Origin: Paracoccaceae bacterium
GTDB lineage: Bacteria > Pseudomonadota > Alphaproteobacteria > Rhodobacterales > Rhodobacteraceae
Assembly (NCBI GenBank): GCA_007128135.1
Contig: SKYA01000137.1
Location: forward strand, 1 to 32,831
Direction: 5' to 3'
Length of the DNA: 32,831 nt
Shown: piece after piece, positions 1 to 8,870 of the stretch
Position numbering within the stretch: the first letter of the stretch is position 1
Layout: each line of letters starts with the position of its first letter
Position numbers and translations under genes: made by a program
The notes under the pieces: generated by a model
The model's database searches: none
What the model was told of the DNA's origin: nothing
What the model saw: only the letters and a program-made list of their open reading frames with translations

Positions 1-1248
1 CCCGGAGTCGAGCGCTGCACTCGTGTCGCCACCAGGCAGATGCAGCCACGCACCCATGCCATGCAACTCGTCGGCAAGCTTTCGCGCCTCGTCGCCAAGC
101 GCCTCCATGCCCGCCTTGCCTCCCTGCAATGCAAGCGCCGCCGCCGCCAGCGGCACCGGCAGAACCGGTACTGCGCGCCGGATCCCCTGCATCAACTCAC
201 TGACAAGCGAATGCGTGTCGGGGGCGGGGTGGCTGCGCAGGAATGCATTCAGCGACACCGGCGACCCGTAACAGACCACGGCATATCCGAACCGGTTGAA
301 CCTGCCACGGAAACGCTGCCACAAGATGCGCAGGACAAACCCTGCGATAGTGCGCAGACGCACCGGAAAGCGGCGTTTGCGCGCCTTGTAGGCCGATATC
401 AGGACCCGGTCTTCCAGCACGCGGTCATAATTCACCGCCACTGGCACGAAGACCACGTCCCGCGCGCCATTGGGGTCGAAGTCCCGCATGATATAATGCA
501 GCAAGCCCTTGCGGCCGGGGCCGACGGCACCGTTCAGGCTCAGCCCGCCTTCGGGGAACATGGCCTGCGTGACCCCCTGCTGCAGCGAGATCTGGACATA
601 GCGCGCCAGAACCGCCCGATAAAGCGCGCTCGAATACCGGCGGCGGATGAAATATGCCCCCATCGCCCGGATCAACGCCCTGAGCGGCCAGACGCGCGCC
701 CATTCCCCAACCGCATAACTCAGCGCCGACCGCTCGGCCGCCAGCCAGGTCACAAGCACGTAATCCATGTTCGAGCGATGGTTGATCACGAACACCACCG
801 CCGCGCGCCTGTCGATACTGTCCAGCACGGCACTGTCGGCCCCGCCCAGCCGGACATCGTACAACCCCTGCGAAATCCGGCGCGCGATCCTTGTCGCAAT
901 GCCGAAATACGTTGCGGTGGAGAACCCCGGTACGATCTCGCGCGCATACGACCGGGCGCGCTCGAACGCCACGTTCTCGGGCACGCCCTCGGTCTCGGCA
1001 TAGGCGGCGACGGCTTCCATGACATGCGGATCATGGATCAGCCGGACCACCTGATCCTGTCTGCGGACCAGCTTGAACGGCTGTATCGGGCGCTTCAGGC
1101 GCTGGTTGAGCCGCGCGACCGCACGCTCCATCCGGCGCCGGAAAAACCAGCGCAGCCCGGGGCCTACAATGCGATCCAGCATGGCGACTGCCGCCAGCAA
1201 CAGGACGACAATCACCAGCCAGAGGGGCAATTCAACAGTCTGCAACAT
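1..1248 (-). CDS. PlsB-like glycerol-3-phosphate/DHAP acyltransferase, 3' end cut by window
   Basis: Likely transfers an acyl chain to a glycerolipid precursor at the inner membrane (phospholipid synthesis). From the ATG at 1248 the frame is open for 416 codons to the window edge, so the C-terminus is missing. The N-terminus has one hydrophobic segment (about residues 6-22) followed by a basic stretch, as expected for membrane anchoring. The HX4D acyltransferase motif reads NHRSNMD with His157 and Asp162. Further on, FPEGG matches the glycerol-phosphate-binding motif of the family. GPAT/DHAPAT-type enzymes carry this pair of motifs; whether the acceptor is glycerol-3-phosphate or lysophosphatidate cannot be told from the sequence. 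No strong Shine-Dalgarno is visible, but the leader holds an 8-bp stem-loop at 1265-1287. The open plus-strand frame over the same bases lacks any such motif and is a shadow. Confidence 0.85.
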   Translation of the reverse strand, partial: MLQTVELPLWLVIVVLLLAAVAMLDRIVGPGLRWFFRRRMERAVARLNQRLKRPIQPFKLVRRQDQVVRLIHDPHVMEAVAAYAETEGVPENVAFERARSYAREIVPGFSTATYFGIATRIARRISQGLYDVRLGGADSAVLDSIDRRAAVVFVINHRSNMDYVLVTWLAAERSALSYAVGEWARVWPLRALIRAMGAYFIRRRYSSALYRAVLARYVQISLQQGVTQAMFPEGGLSLNGAVGPGRKGLLHYIMRDFDPNGARDVVFVPVAVNYDRVLEDRVLISAYKARKRRFPVRLRTIAGFVLRILWQRFRGRFNRFGYAVVCYGSPVSLNAFLRSHPAPDTHSLVSELMQGIRRAVPVLPVPLAAAALALQGGKAGMEALGDEARKLADELHGMGAWLHLPGGDTSAALDSG

Positions 1249-1264
1249 AGCCCGCCATGTTGCA

Positions 1265-1287
1265 GGATTGCCTTGCAAGGGCAATCC
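1265..1287 (-). promoter_or_regulatory. Stem-loop between DUF1150 gene and acyltransferase start
   Basis: A perfect 8-bp inverted repeat, GGATTGCC (1265-1272) and GGCAATCC (1280-1287), has a 7-nt loop and lies 17 bp ahead of the acyltransferase ATG. No T-run follows on either strand, so it is not a standard intrinsic terminator. It could be a processing or leader structure, or a weak terminator of the heat-shock pair upstream. Only the dyad itself is seen. Confidence 0.4.
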
Positions 1288-1382
1288 CTCGCCGACAGGC
1301 ACCCTTGTCGCGGCGCCCTGCCCCGGGCCAGACACGCGACCGGCTGTTCCGGGGCTTGCGCGACCGTTGTCAGCAGATCAGG

Positions 1383-1610
1383 TCAATGGACGGATACAGG
1401 CGTATAGTCGTGCTGGCGCGCAAGGATGAAGGCCAGCTTGCGATCCGTGACCAGCGCGACACGCTCGCCCTGTTCGTGATGGATGGCATACAACTCCTTC
1501 ACGCTGCCCAGTTCACGGCGAACCTCTTCGGGAAGCTCGCTCGCCTCGATATGGCGCACGTACACGATCGGGCGCGCTCCACCCGGCAACGACTCAAGTT
1601 TGCGGTCCAT
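1383..1610 (-). CDS. DUF1150 family protein
   Basis: A 75-residue soluble protein. The opening MDRKLES, the core IVYVRHIEASELPEEVR and a C-terminal half ending in HDYTPVSVH match the DUF1150 family, which is commonly found next to small heat-shock genes in Rhodobacterales. Its molecular function is unknown. It starts 2 bases after the stop of the hsp20 gene. Its GAGGAG ribosome-binding site lies inside the last codons of hsp20, so the two are almost certainly cotranscribed and probably translationally coupled. This suggests a stress-related role, which is inference from context. Confidence 0.85.
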   Translation of the reverse strand: MDRKLESLPGGARPIVYVRHIEASELPEEVRRELGSVKELYAIHHEQGERVALVTDRKLAFILARQHDYTPVSVH

Positions 1611-1612
1611 GG

Positions 1613-2035
1613 TTATTCTCCTCGCCCTCGTGTGATTGCGATGGTCTGCACGCGATGCTGGGGCTCCGAGCGGGTAAGGTCAATATCCAGCAAGCCATTT
1701 TCCAGCCGAGCACCAGTGACATCCACCCCTTCGGCCAGAGCGAAGGCGCGCTGGAATTGCCGCGCCCCGATGCCGCGGTGCAGAAACACCCGCCCGTCGT
1801 CTGCGTCGGATTGCCGACCGCGGACGACAAGTTGCCTGTCCTCGATCGTGATCGACAGTTGATCCACGCTGAACCCTGCCACCGCAAAGGTGATGCGAAA
1901 ACTGTTCGTGCCGGAATGTTCGATATTGAACGGGGGATAGCCGTCCGTTCCGGCGCGAGCGGTCTTTTCGACCAGCCGCTCCAACTGGTCAAACCCCAGC
2001 AGCAACGGGTGCGAGGGGAACACGAACTTGCTCAT
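1613..2035 (-). CDS. Hsp20/alpha-crystallin family small heat-shock protein
   Basis: An ATP-independent cytoplasmic chaperone that holds unfolding proteins. The 140-residue length and layout fit IbpA-type Hsp20: an N-terminal arm containing GFDQLERLVEK and YPPFNIE, then an alpha-crystallin beta-sandwich (about residues 35-125). Within the sandwich are a FAVAGFS segment, a VRGRQ strand, and the loop RVFLHRGIGARQFQRAFAL, which matches the YLHRGIA.R.F.R.F.L signature of the family. The end is short and lacks a clear I-X-I tail. The start ATG at 2035 is preceded by GAAGAAGG. A sigma-32-like promoter lies about 60 bases upstream. First gene of a two-gene unit with DUF1150. Confidence 0.92.
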   Translation of the reverse strand: MSKFVFPSHPLLLGFDQLERLVEKTARAGTDGYPPFNIEHSGTNSFRITFAVAGFSVDQLSITIEDRQLVVRGRQSDADDGRVFLHRGIGARQFQRAFALAEGVDVTGARLENGLLDIDLTRSEPQHRVQTIAITRGRGE

Positions 2036-2099
2036 ATGGCATGCCCTTCTTCAAGCGACACTGCATGTGGTCCCGACATCGGCGACCGTCATGAGCATG

Positions 2100-2127
2100 A
2101 TATGGGGGCGGGTCGGCACGCTGCAAG
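2100..2127 (-). promoter_or_regulatory. Heat-shock (RpoH/sigma-32-like) promoter for hsp20
   Basis: On the minus strand, CTTGCA (2127-2122) is followed after 14 bases by CCCCATAT (2107-2100). The classical sigma-32 consensus is CTTGAA, 11-16 bases, CCCCATNT, so the -10 is perfect and the -35 has one mismatch. It faces the hsp20 gene and would give a leader of roughly 55-60 bases. Confidence 0.6.
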
Positions 2128-2151
2128 GGGCAGGTTTCGGCACGACACGCT

Positions 2152-2179
2152 TTGAAACCACACGATTTGCGCCTAATGT
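2152..2179 (+). promoter_or_regulatory. Possible sigma-70 promoter for the DUF465 gene
   Basis: TTGAAA (2152-2157), a 16-base spacer and TAATGT (2174-2179) lie 34 bases ahead of the ATG at 2213. The match is reasonable but the element is short, so this is a tentative call. Confidence 0.35.
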
Positions 2180-2212
2180 CACGCTCAACTGTTTCATAGT
2201 GACGGGTAAGGC

Positions 2213-2431
2213 ATGACACCGCCCACGGAATTGAATCACGAACAGGTGCTGCGCGTGAAGCTTGAGGTGCTGCGCCGCCAGCATCGCGATCTGGATGACG
2301 CCATCGCCGCGTTGCAGGAACGCGCGGCGCCCGACGCATTGACGTTGCGGCGGCTGAAGAAGCAAAAGCTGGCGCTGAAGGATTCCATTGCGCGCATCGA
2401 GGATGAACTGACCCCTGATATCATCGCCTGA
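2213..2431 (+). CDS. DUF465/YdcH family small coiled-coil protein
   Basis: A 72-residue charged helical protein. The heptad-like pattern with LRRQHRDLDDAIAAL in the first half and RRLKKQKLALKDSIARIE in the second is characteristic of DUF465 (YdcH-like) proteins. These are small cytoplasmic helical hairpins of unknown function that are widespread in proteobacteria. TAAGGC directly before the ATG can serve as a close ribosome-binding site. It is transcribed toward purE, with a 129-base gap containing a G+C-rich dyad, so it is probably a separate unit. Confidence 0.85.
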   Translation: MTPPTELNHEQVLRVKLEVLRRQHRDLDDAIAALQERAAPDALTLRRLKKQKLALKDSIARIEDELTPDIIA

Positions 2432-2456
2432 GCCTCGCCTCCGGCAATGCGCGCTC

Positions 2457-2474
2457 AAGGCCGGCCTTGCCGGC
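2457..2474 (+). terminator. G+C-rich dyad between DUF465 gene and purE
   Basis: The gap holds the 12-base perfect palindrome AAGGCCGGCCTT (2457-2468) and an overlapping GCCGG/CCGGC hairpin (2460-2474). A weakly T-rich tract (TCTTCTTG) begins a few bases later. It may be a weak terminator of the DUF465 transcript. The lack of a proper T-run keeps confidence low. Confidence 0.3.
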
Positions 2475-2560
2475 GGAGCGTCTTCTTGCGCCTGCAAGGT
2501 GCCCGGCTATAGTGCCCGCGGGACGCAGCACCCGGGATAAACACACGCGCAGGGGGCGAT

Positions 2561-3049
2561 ATGGAAGTGGTCAGGGTCGGGATCGTCATGGGCAGCCAGT
2601 CCGACTGGCCCACACTACGCGAGGCCGGCACAATTCTGGACGAGTTGCAGGTGGCGCATGAGGCGCGGATCGTTTCGGCGCACCGCACGCCGGACCGGCT
2701 TTGGGACTATGGCCGCGGCGCGGTGGCGCGCGGGTTGCAGGTCATCATCGCAGGCGCCGGAGGCGCGGCGCACCTGCCGGGCATGCTGGCCTCCAAGACG
2801 CGCCTGCCGGTCATTGGCGTTCCTGTGCTGACCCGGGCGCTCTCGGGGGTAGACAGCCTCTATTCCATCGTCCAGATGCCGCGCGGCTTTCCCGTGGCAA
2901 CAATGGCGATCGGCGCGGCAGGCGCGGCAAACGCGGGGCTGATGGCAGCGCAAATCCTGGCGCTGAACGACGCAGCGCTCGCACAGCGGCTGGATGACTG
3001 GCGTGCCGCGCTGTCAGCCTCGATCCCCGAGGAGCCGCGCGATGACTGA
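2561..3049 (+). CDS. purE: N5-carboxyaminoimidazole ribonucleotide mutase (class I PurE)
   Basis: Converts N5-CAIR to CAIR in de novo purine synthesis, using the product of the adjacent purK. The 162-residue length is typical of class I PurE. The N-terminal [13 protein letters not shown] loop binds the substrate phosphate. SAHRTPD carries the catalytic His, and [11 protein letters not shown] forms the rest of the active site. Ser/Asp of GSQSD and His of AHR are all present. AGGGGG lies 5 bases before the ATG. The stop codon lies inside the first codons of purK (8-base overlap), so the pair is translationally coupled. Confidence 0.97.
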   Translation: MEVVRVGIVMGSQSDWPTLREAGTILDELQVAHEARIVSAHRTPDRLWDYGRGAVARGLQVIIAGAGGAAHLPGMLASKTRLPVIGVPVLTRALSGVDSLYSIVQMPRGFPVATMAIGAAGAANAGLMAAQILALNDAALAQRLDDWRAALSASIPEEPRDD

Positions 3050-4124
3050 GGCGCGCGTGATGCTGCCGCCGGGCAGCGTGATCGGCATCCTGGGCGGCGG
3101 GCAACTGGCCCGGATGCTGTCGGTGGCCGCCAGCAGGCTGGGGTATCGCACACATGTGTTCGATCCGGCCCCCGCCCCACCCGCGGGCGATGTTTGTTTC
3201 CGCGTCACCACCGCCGAATGGGACGATCTGTCGGCGCTGGAGCGATTTGCCGGTTCCGTCGCAGTCATCACCTTCGAGTTCGAGAACATCCCCCCCGACA
3301 CTCTGGCGTTCCTGGCGGCGCGCGACGCGGTCCGGCCGTGCGTCCGCGCGCTTCAGGTGAGCCAGGACCGACTCGACGAAAAGGCGTTCCTGCGCGATCT
3401 GGGGCTTGTGACCGCGCCTTTCCTGCCGGTCAACGGGCCGTCCGATCTGGCCGAGGCCTTGAACGGCATCAAGGCACCGGCGATCCTGAAAACCCGCCGA
3501 CTGGGCTATGATGGCAAGGGACAGGTGCGGCTGGCTGAGGGCGATGACCCGCGCGCGGCCTGTGCGGCAATCGGCAATGCTCCGGCAATCCTGGAAGGTT
3601 TCGTTGACTTCAGCCATGAAGTGTCGGTGATCGCGGCACGGGGGCTGGACGGGGCCGTTGCCGCATTCGATCCGGGCCAGAACCTGCACGAGGGCGGCAT
3701 CCTGCGCCAGACCACGGTGCCCGCACAGTTGAGCGCCCCTCAGCGCAGCGATGCCGTCTTGATCGCGGCCCGAATCCTGAATGCGCTCGATTATGTGGGG
3801 GTGCTGGGGGTGGAACTGTTCGTGACGCCGCAAGGGCTGGTCGTCAACGAAATCGCCCCGCGCGTGCATAATTCCGGCCACTGGACGCAGGCCGGCTGCG
3901 CGGTCGACCAGTTCGAGCAGCACATCCGCGCGATTGCCGGGCTGCCGCTGGGCGACGGCAACCGCCACGTGGATGTGGAGATGGAAAACCTGATCGGCGG
4001 CGATATTGCCCGCCTGCCCGAGGTTCTGGGCGAACGCGGCACGTCGGTGCACCTTTATGGCAAGGCCGAGGTGCGCCCCGGGCGCAAGATGGGCCATGTG
4101 AACCGTATCCGCCCGGCACGATGA
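3042..4124 (+). CDS. purK: N5-carboxyaminoimidazole ribonucleotide synthase (PurK)
   Basis: ATP-grasp enzyme that carboxylates AIR with bicarbonate to N5-CAIR, the substrate of PurE. The 360-residue product begins MTEARVML. It has the N-terminal nucleotide fold with [11 protein letters not shown], the central ATP-grasp domain with [13 protein letters not shown], and the C-terminal [13 protein letters not shown] motif that holds metal and substrate. The frame is open upstream to 2994, but the ATG at 3042 is preferred because GAGGAG sits just upstream and the extra residues are not family-like. The 8-base overlap with purE indicates a two-gene operon. Confidence 0.96.
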   Translation: MTEARVMLPPGSVIGILGGGQLARMLSVAASRLGYRTHVFDPAPAPPAGDVCFRVTTAEWDDLSALERFAGSVAVITFEFENIPPDTLAFLAARDAVRPCVRALQVSQDRLDEKAFLRDLGLVTAPFLPVNGPSDLAEALNGIKAPAILKTRRLGYDGKGQVRLAEGDDPRAACAAIGNAPAILEGFVDFSHEVSVIAARGLDGAVAAFDPGQNLHEGGILRQTTVPAQLSAPQRSDAVLIAARILNALDYVGVLGVELFVTPQGLVVNEIAPRVHNSGHWTQAGCAVDQFEQHIRAIAGLPLGDGNRHVDVEMENLIGGDIARLPEVLGERGTSVHLYGKAEVRPGRKMGHVNRIRPAR

Positions 4125-4149
4125 CCGGGGGCTTCCATACGCCGCACGC

Positions 4150-4881
4150 TCAGGGGTTTGCGATCTTGCGCAGGGCGTTGGGAAAGGTGAGCCCGTGGTC
4201 GAACACGCCATAGCGCAGGAATTCGATCGTCTCGGCAATCACCATCGGGTTGTTCATCATGAATGTGTGCGAGACGGGCAGCACGATATGATCGGTCATT
4301 CCCTCCAGCTTGGTGCTCTCGACCGAGACCTTGCCATCATCCTCGCCCTCGATCAGTGCCGAGGCCAGCGGATTGAGCGACAGATCGCCAGCGATGATCC
4401 CGAGATCGTAATCTGCATAGGCCGGCAGGCTTTGCGGCGCCGAGCCGCGCTCGGTGCCCAGTTCCAGCCCGGCCGGGCCGTTGATCCAGGAAAAGGCCTC
4501 GATATCGGCGAAATAATCGACCAGTTCCGATCCGCGATTGGGCGGCGCCATCATCACCACGCGCCCCAGTTCGGAAGGTCGGTAGCGTGCCAGCCAGCCG
4601 CGCGCCAGGATGCCGCCCATCGAATGGGTCACGAAATGTACATGCCCCGCGCTACATCTCTCGACGGCTGCGCCGACATGGTCCAGCAACTCGGCAATCG
4701 GGGCGGCGCGCGACGGGTAGCCATGATTGACCACCTCATAACCATGCAATCGCAGCACCTCTTCCAACACCAGCATCGAATTCTCGGTCCGGGCCAGGCC
4801 GTGCAGCAGCACCACGCAATCGGCAACAGCTGGCGCAGGGGCAAGGAACAGGGCTGTCACAATCATTCGCATGCGTGACAT
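4150..4881 (-). CDS. Secreted alpha/beta hydrolase (lipase/esterase-like)
   Basis: A predicted exported serine hydrolase of 243 residues. Residues 1-20 ([20 protein letters not shown]) look like a Sec signal peptide. LLHGLA (oxyanion-hole HG, residues 27-28) opens the hydrolase fold. THSMGG contains the nucleophile Ser87 in a G/H-X-S-X-G elbow. The acid is probably Asp182 in [11 protein letters not shown], and His205 in PVSHTFM completes the triad. The pattern resembles bacterial triacylglycerol lipase/PGAP1-like esterases; the substrate is unknown. The frame stays open upstream to 5163, but those residues lie opposite the Nudix gene and are not family-like. The ATG at 4881 (alternatives 4872, 4866) gives the signal peptide. 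No clear ribosome-binding site is visible. Convergent with purK (25 bp) and divergent from the Nudix gene (42 bp). Confidence 0.85.
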   Translation of the reverse strand: MSRMRMIVTALFLAPAPAVADCVVLLHGLARTENSMLVLEEVLRLHGYEVVNHGYPSRAAPIAELLDHVGAAVERCSAGHVHFVTHSMGGILARGWLARYRPSELGRVVMMAPPNRGSELVDYFADIEAFSWINGPAGLELGTERGSAPQSLPAYADYDLGIIAGDLSLNPLASALIEGEDDGKVSVESTKLEGMTDHIVLPVSHTFMMNNPMVIAETIEFLRYGVFDHGLTFPNALRKIANP

Positions 4882-4923
4882 ATAGGCAAGGGCGCAAGGC
4901 GACACCAGAGGGGAGAGTACGAC

Positions 4924-6350
<1,427 letters not shown>

Positions 6351-6415
6351 CTATGCACTCTGCCTGCCAGCACAAGACCCAATGCGCGTTGCGGAATTCA
6401 GGAGGGTGCGGACAA

Positions 6416-6448
6416 ATTATTGCGCGACGTTGAAATATTATTGCGCAA
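6416..6448. promoter_or_regulatory. Direct-repeat operator candidate in trxB/lrp intergenic region
   Basis: ATTATTGCGC occurs twice, at 6416-6425 and 6437-6446, with starts 21 bases apart (two helical turns). The second copy merges into the palindrome TTGCGCAA (6441-6448). The repeats lie 50-80 bases before the regulator start and within the trxB promoter region. Lrp-type proteins commonly bind in-phase A+T-flanked repeats near their own genes. Binding here is inference. Confidence 0.5.
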
Positions 6449-6495
6449 ATCCGGGCCGCAGCATACAAACCGCAAGACAAGGTGAGGAAACGCTG

Positions 6496-6996
6496 ATGTC
6501 GAGCGGGAAACTTGACCCGATTGATCGCAAGATTCTGGCAGAATTGCAGGCTGACGGGCGCATGACCAATGTCGAACTGGCCAGGCGCGTAGGCATTTCT
6601 GCGCCGCCCTGTCTGCGTCGTGTGCGCGCGCTGGAAGAGCAGGGCTTTATCCAGGGCTATCACGCGCGGGTCAATGCGCGCGAACTCGGGTTCGAGGTGC
6701 AGGTCTTTGCAATGGTGGGCCTCAACTCGCAGGCCGAAGCCGATCTGGCCCGTTTCGAGCAGCGCTGCCGCGACTGGCCGCTGGTGCGCGAGTGCCATAT
6801 GCTCAATGGCGAGATCGACTTCATACTGAAATGCGTGGCGCCGGACCTGTCCTCGTTCCAGCGGTTCCTGACCGAGGAACTGCTGGCCGCCGAAAACGTG
6901 ATCACGGTCAAGACCTCGCTTGTGATCCGATGCGCCAAGGTCGAACCGGGCGTGCCCTTCGACGTGCTCGAGGCGCGTGCCTCCGAGGTGATCTGA
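6496..6996 (+). CDS. Lrp/AsnC family transcriptional regulator
   Basis: DNA-binding regulator of 166 residues that likely senses an amino acid. An N-terminal winged HTH (about residues 5-55) contains LDPIDRKILAELQADGR and VELARRVGISAPPCLRRVRAL, the hallmark of the family. A C-terminal RAM ligand domain (about 68-145) carries the VFAMVGLNSQ strand and ECHMLNGEIDFIL. GAGGAAA lies ahead of the ATG at 6496; the longer upstream frame to 6283 overlaps trxB and is not family-like. Probably autoregulated and perhaps controlling trxB through the repeats at 6416-6448. Its 3' end is 3 bases from the convergent AAA+ ATPase gene. Confidence 0.93.
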   Translation: MSSGKLDPIDRKILAELQADGRMTNVELARRVGISAPPCLRRVRALEEQGFIQGYHARVNARELGFEVQVFAMVGLNSQAEADLARFEQRCRDWPLVRECHMLNGEIDFILKCVAPDLSSFQRFLTEELLAAENVITVKTSLVIRCAKVEPGVPFDVLEARASEVI

Positions 6997-6999
6997 GGC

Positions 7000-8310
7000 T
7001 CAGCGCACGATCCGTTCCTGGCGGACGAACATGTTCTTCCATGCCCGGTCGATCAGTTCAGGAGACATGTGGCGCGGCTTGCCCTCGAAGTCGCAGATAT
7101 TGATCATCTGGTCGATCAGGAAGACGGGCTGATAATTGGCATAGACATTGTTGATGCTGGGATATTTCTTCTGGATCAGGTGGATGATCGTTTCCTCGTC
7201 CAGCGGCATGTTGCGCTTCTTGGCCACCATTGCGAAGATCTTGAGGAAATCCGACTGGCCCGGGCCGTCGATTTTGATTTTGTAGAAAATCCGGCGCAGC
7301 GCGGCCTGGTCGAAGATGTCGTTGGGGTGGAAATTGGTCGAGAAGATCACCAGAGTGTCGAAGGGCACGACGAATTTCTCGCCCGATTGCAGCGCGAGAA
7401 TGTCGTAATTCATCTCCATCGGGACGATCCAGCGGTTCACGATGGCCTGTGGTGGCTCTTCCTGGCGACCAAGGTCGTCAATGATGAACACGCCACCGGT
7501 TGCCTTGAACTGCAACGGCGCCTGATAGGTGCGTGAAACCGGATTGTATTTCAGATCCAGCATGTCAAGCGTCAGTTCGCCGCCTGTTATCACGGTCGGG
7601 CGTTCACAATAGACATACCTGTTGTCGAAACGGTTGCCGGTCTGGCGCAGCAGCGAGGGGTTGTCCTCCGAGGTCTTGACGATCGTATGCACGATCGGGT
7701 CATAGACGCTGATGATCTGGCCGGCATGGACCACGGCGCGTGGCACATAGATGCGGTCCCCCATCGCGGCGCGGATTCCGTTGGATATCGAGGATTTGCC
7801 ATTGCCCGGAGGGCCATACATCAGGATCGACCGGCCCGAGCTTACGGCCGGGCCGAGGTCGTCCATCAATTCGGGCGGCAGGATCAGGTCGCCCATGGCG
7901 ATCTTGAGTTGCCGCCGCGTGATCTGGATGTCGCGAATCGACTGCCGTGCAATCTGTTCGCGATACATCTCCAGCGGGACAGGCATGGCACCATAATATT
8001 CGGACTGGGTCAGCGCATCCAGCGCGCGGGCCTTGCCGGCTTCGGTCAACTGAAAGCTCGCCTCGGTGCTGGCACTGGCGGCATGTGCGGCCGTCGCCTC
8101 GATCAACTGGCCGCGCCGCGCGATATCGACCAGTTCGATTGTCTGCGGGATCGGCAGGCAGATGGTCCGCGCAATATCGGTTACCTTGGTCAGCGACATG
8201 CGGAAAATGGTCTTGAGCAGGATATCCCGCATCAGGACATGGGTCAGCCCGGTCGCCTCGAGACTGCGCGGGGTTGTCGGCGCAGTGATGTGACCAGCCT
8301 CGATATTCAT
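7000..8310 (-). CDS. AAA+ ATPase with winged-helix-like N-terminus, end of Tad locus
   Basis: A 436-residue P-loop ATPase of unknown client. Residues about 20-105 look like a winged-helix or similar helical domain (VTDIARTICLPIPQTIELV, FQLTEAGKARALDAL). The ATPase core follows: Walker A GPPGNGKSS (166-174), Walker B GVFIIDDLG (273-281), sensor-1 VIFSTN (321-326) and an arginine-finger candidate in LRRIF (about 338-342). C-terminal helices follow. AAGGA precedes the ATG at 8310; the frame is open to 8403 but overlaps the peptidase gene. Last gene of the minus-strand Tad cluster, 56 bases after the prepilin peptidase gene. A role in pilus biogenesis or its regulation is inferred from position only. 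Confidence 0.8.
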   Translation of the reverse strand: MNIEAGHITAPTTPRSLEATGLTHVLMRDILLKTIFRMSLTKVTDIARTICLPIPQTIELVDIARRGQLIEATAAHAASASTEASFQLTEAGKARALDALTQSEYYGAMPVPLEMYREQIARQSIRDIQITRRQLKIAMGDLILPPELMDDLGPAVSSGRSILMYGPPGNGKSSISNGIRAAMGDRIYVPRAVVHAGQIISVYDPIVHTIVKTSEDNPSLLRQTGNRFDNRYVYCERPTVITGGELTLDMLDLKYNPVSRTYQAPLQFKATGGVFIIDDLGRQEEPPQAIVNRWIVPMEMNYDILALQSGEKFVVPFDTLVIFSTNFHPNDIFDQAALRRIFYKIKIDGPGQSDFLKIFAMVAKKRNMPLDEETIIHLIQKKYPSINNVYANYQPVFLIDQMINICDFEGKPRHMSPELIDRAWKNMFVRQERIVR

Positions 8311-8366
8311 GTAATCCTTGGCTCCCGGATTGCAGGCGAGTATGCGGCAACAATGTGAATCAGGCC

Positions 8367-8870
8367 CTAACCCGCGCCATTGCCGAAGATGCTGGCCAGG
8401 CAAAGATAGAACAGCAGGCTTGGCCCCAGTGCCAGGCCAAGCGGAAATTCACGCCTGTGCCAGCTTTCCCATGTCGGCGCCAGGCCCTGTACCAGCGCCA
8501 TGCGCCGCAGCAGACGGTGCGCGATGAAGCTGACCAGAATAACCACGGCCAGCAGCATCAGGAACAGGCTGAAATCTCCCAGCGCGACAAAGGGTGCCAT
8601 CGCGGCCGCGAATTTGGCATCGCCTGCCCCGAGCAGCCCGACCGTGCTCAGCACGAAACCCGCCGCCAGCACCACGGCCAGACTGACCCAGCCCCAGGCC
8701 CAGGTCTGAAAGGGCAGGGCCATCAGCCCGACGACCAGATACACGCCCACCAGCGCCAGCACGGCGTAATTGTGGATCTTCATCCATTTCATGTCGCTCC
8801 ACGCCACCCAGAGTGCGATGGGCGTGACGAAGGGCAGAAACCACAGCGCCGAATGTGCGGGCATCATCAT
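8367..8870 (-). CDS. cpaA: Prepilin peptidase of the Tad system (A24 family, CpaA/TadV)
   Basis: Integral-membrane aspartic protease that removes the leader from Flp prepilin. 167 residues with about five hydrophobic segments and no methylase domain, typical of the short Tad-type enzymes. The two catalytic aspartates are in SDMKWMKIHN (Asp26) and the hallmark GAGDAK (Asp84, GxGD type). It begins with three consecutive ATG codons. The first A overlaps the TGA of the upstream TPR gene (TGATG), so translation is coupled. Confidence 0.92.
   Translation of the reverse strand: MMMPAHSALWFLPFVTPIALWVAWSDMKWMKIHNYAVLALVGVYLVVGLMALPFQTWAWGWVSLAVVLAAGFVLSTVGLLGAGDAKFAAAMAPFVALGDFSLFLMLLAVVILVSFIAHRLLRRMALVQGLAPTWESWHRREFPLGLALGPSLLFYLCLASIFGNGAG

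Noticed and set aside
40-1407. Long plus-strand open frame of 455 codons at the left end
   Set aside because: It is antisense to the acyltransferase, is rich in Arg, His and Gln, has no family motif, and its length is explained by G+C bias.
4882-4923. Divergent promoter pair between the hydrolase and Nudix genes
   Set aside because: Only 42 bases separate the starts and no credible -35/-10 pair fits. The promoters probably lie within the neighbouring coding sequences.
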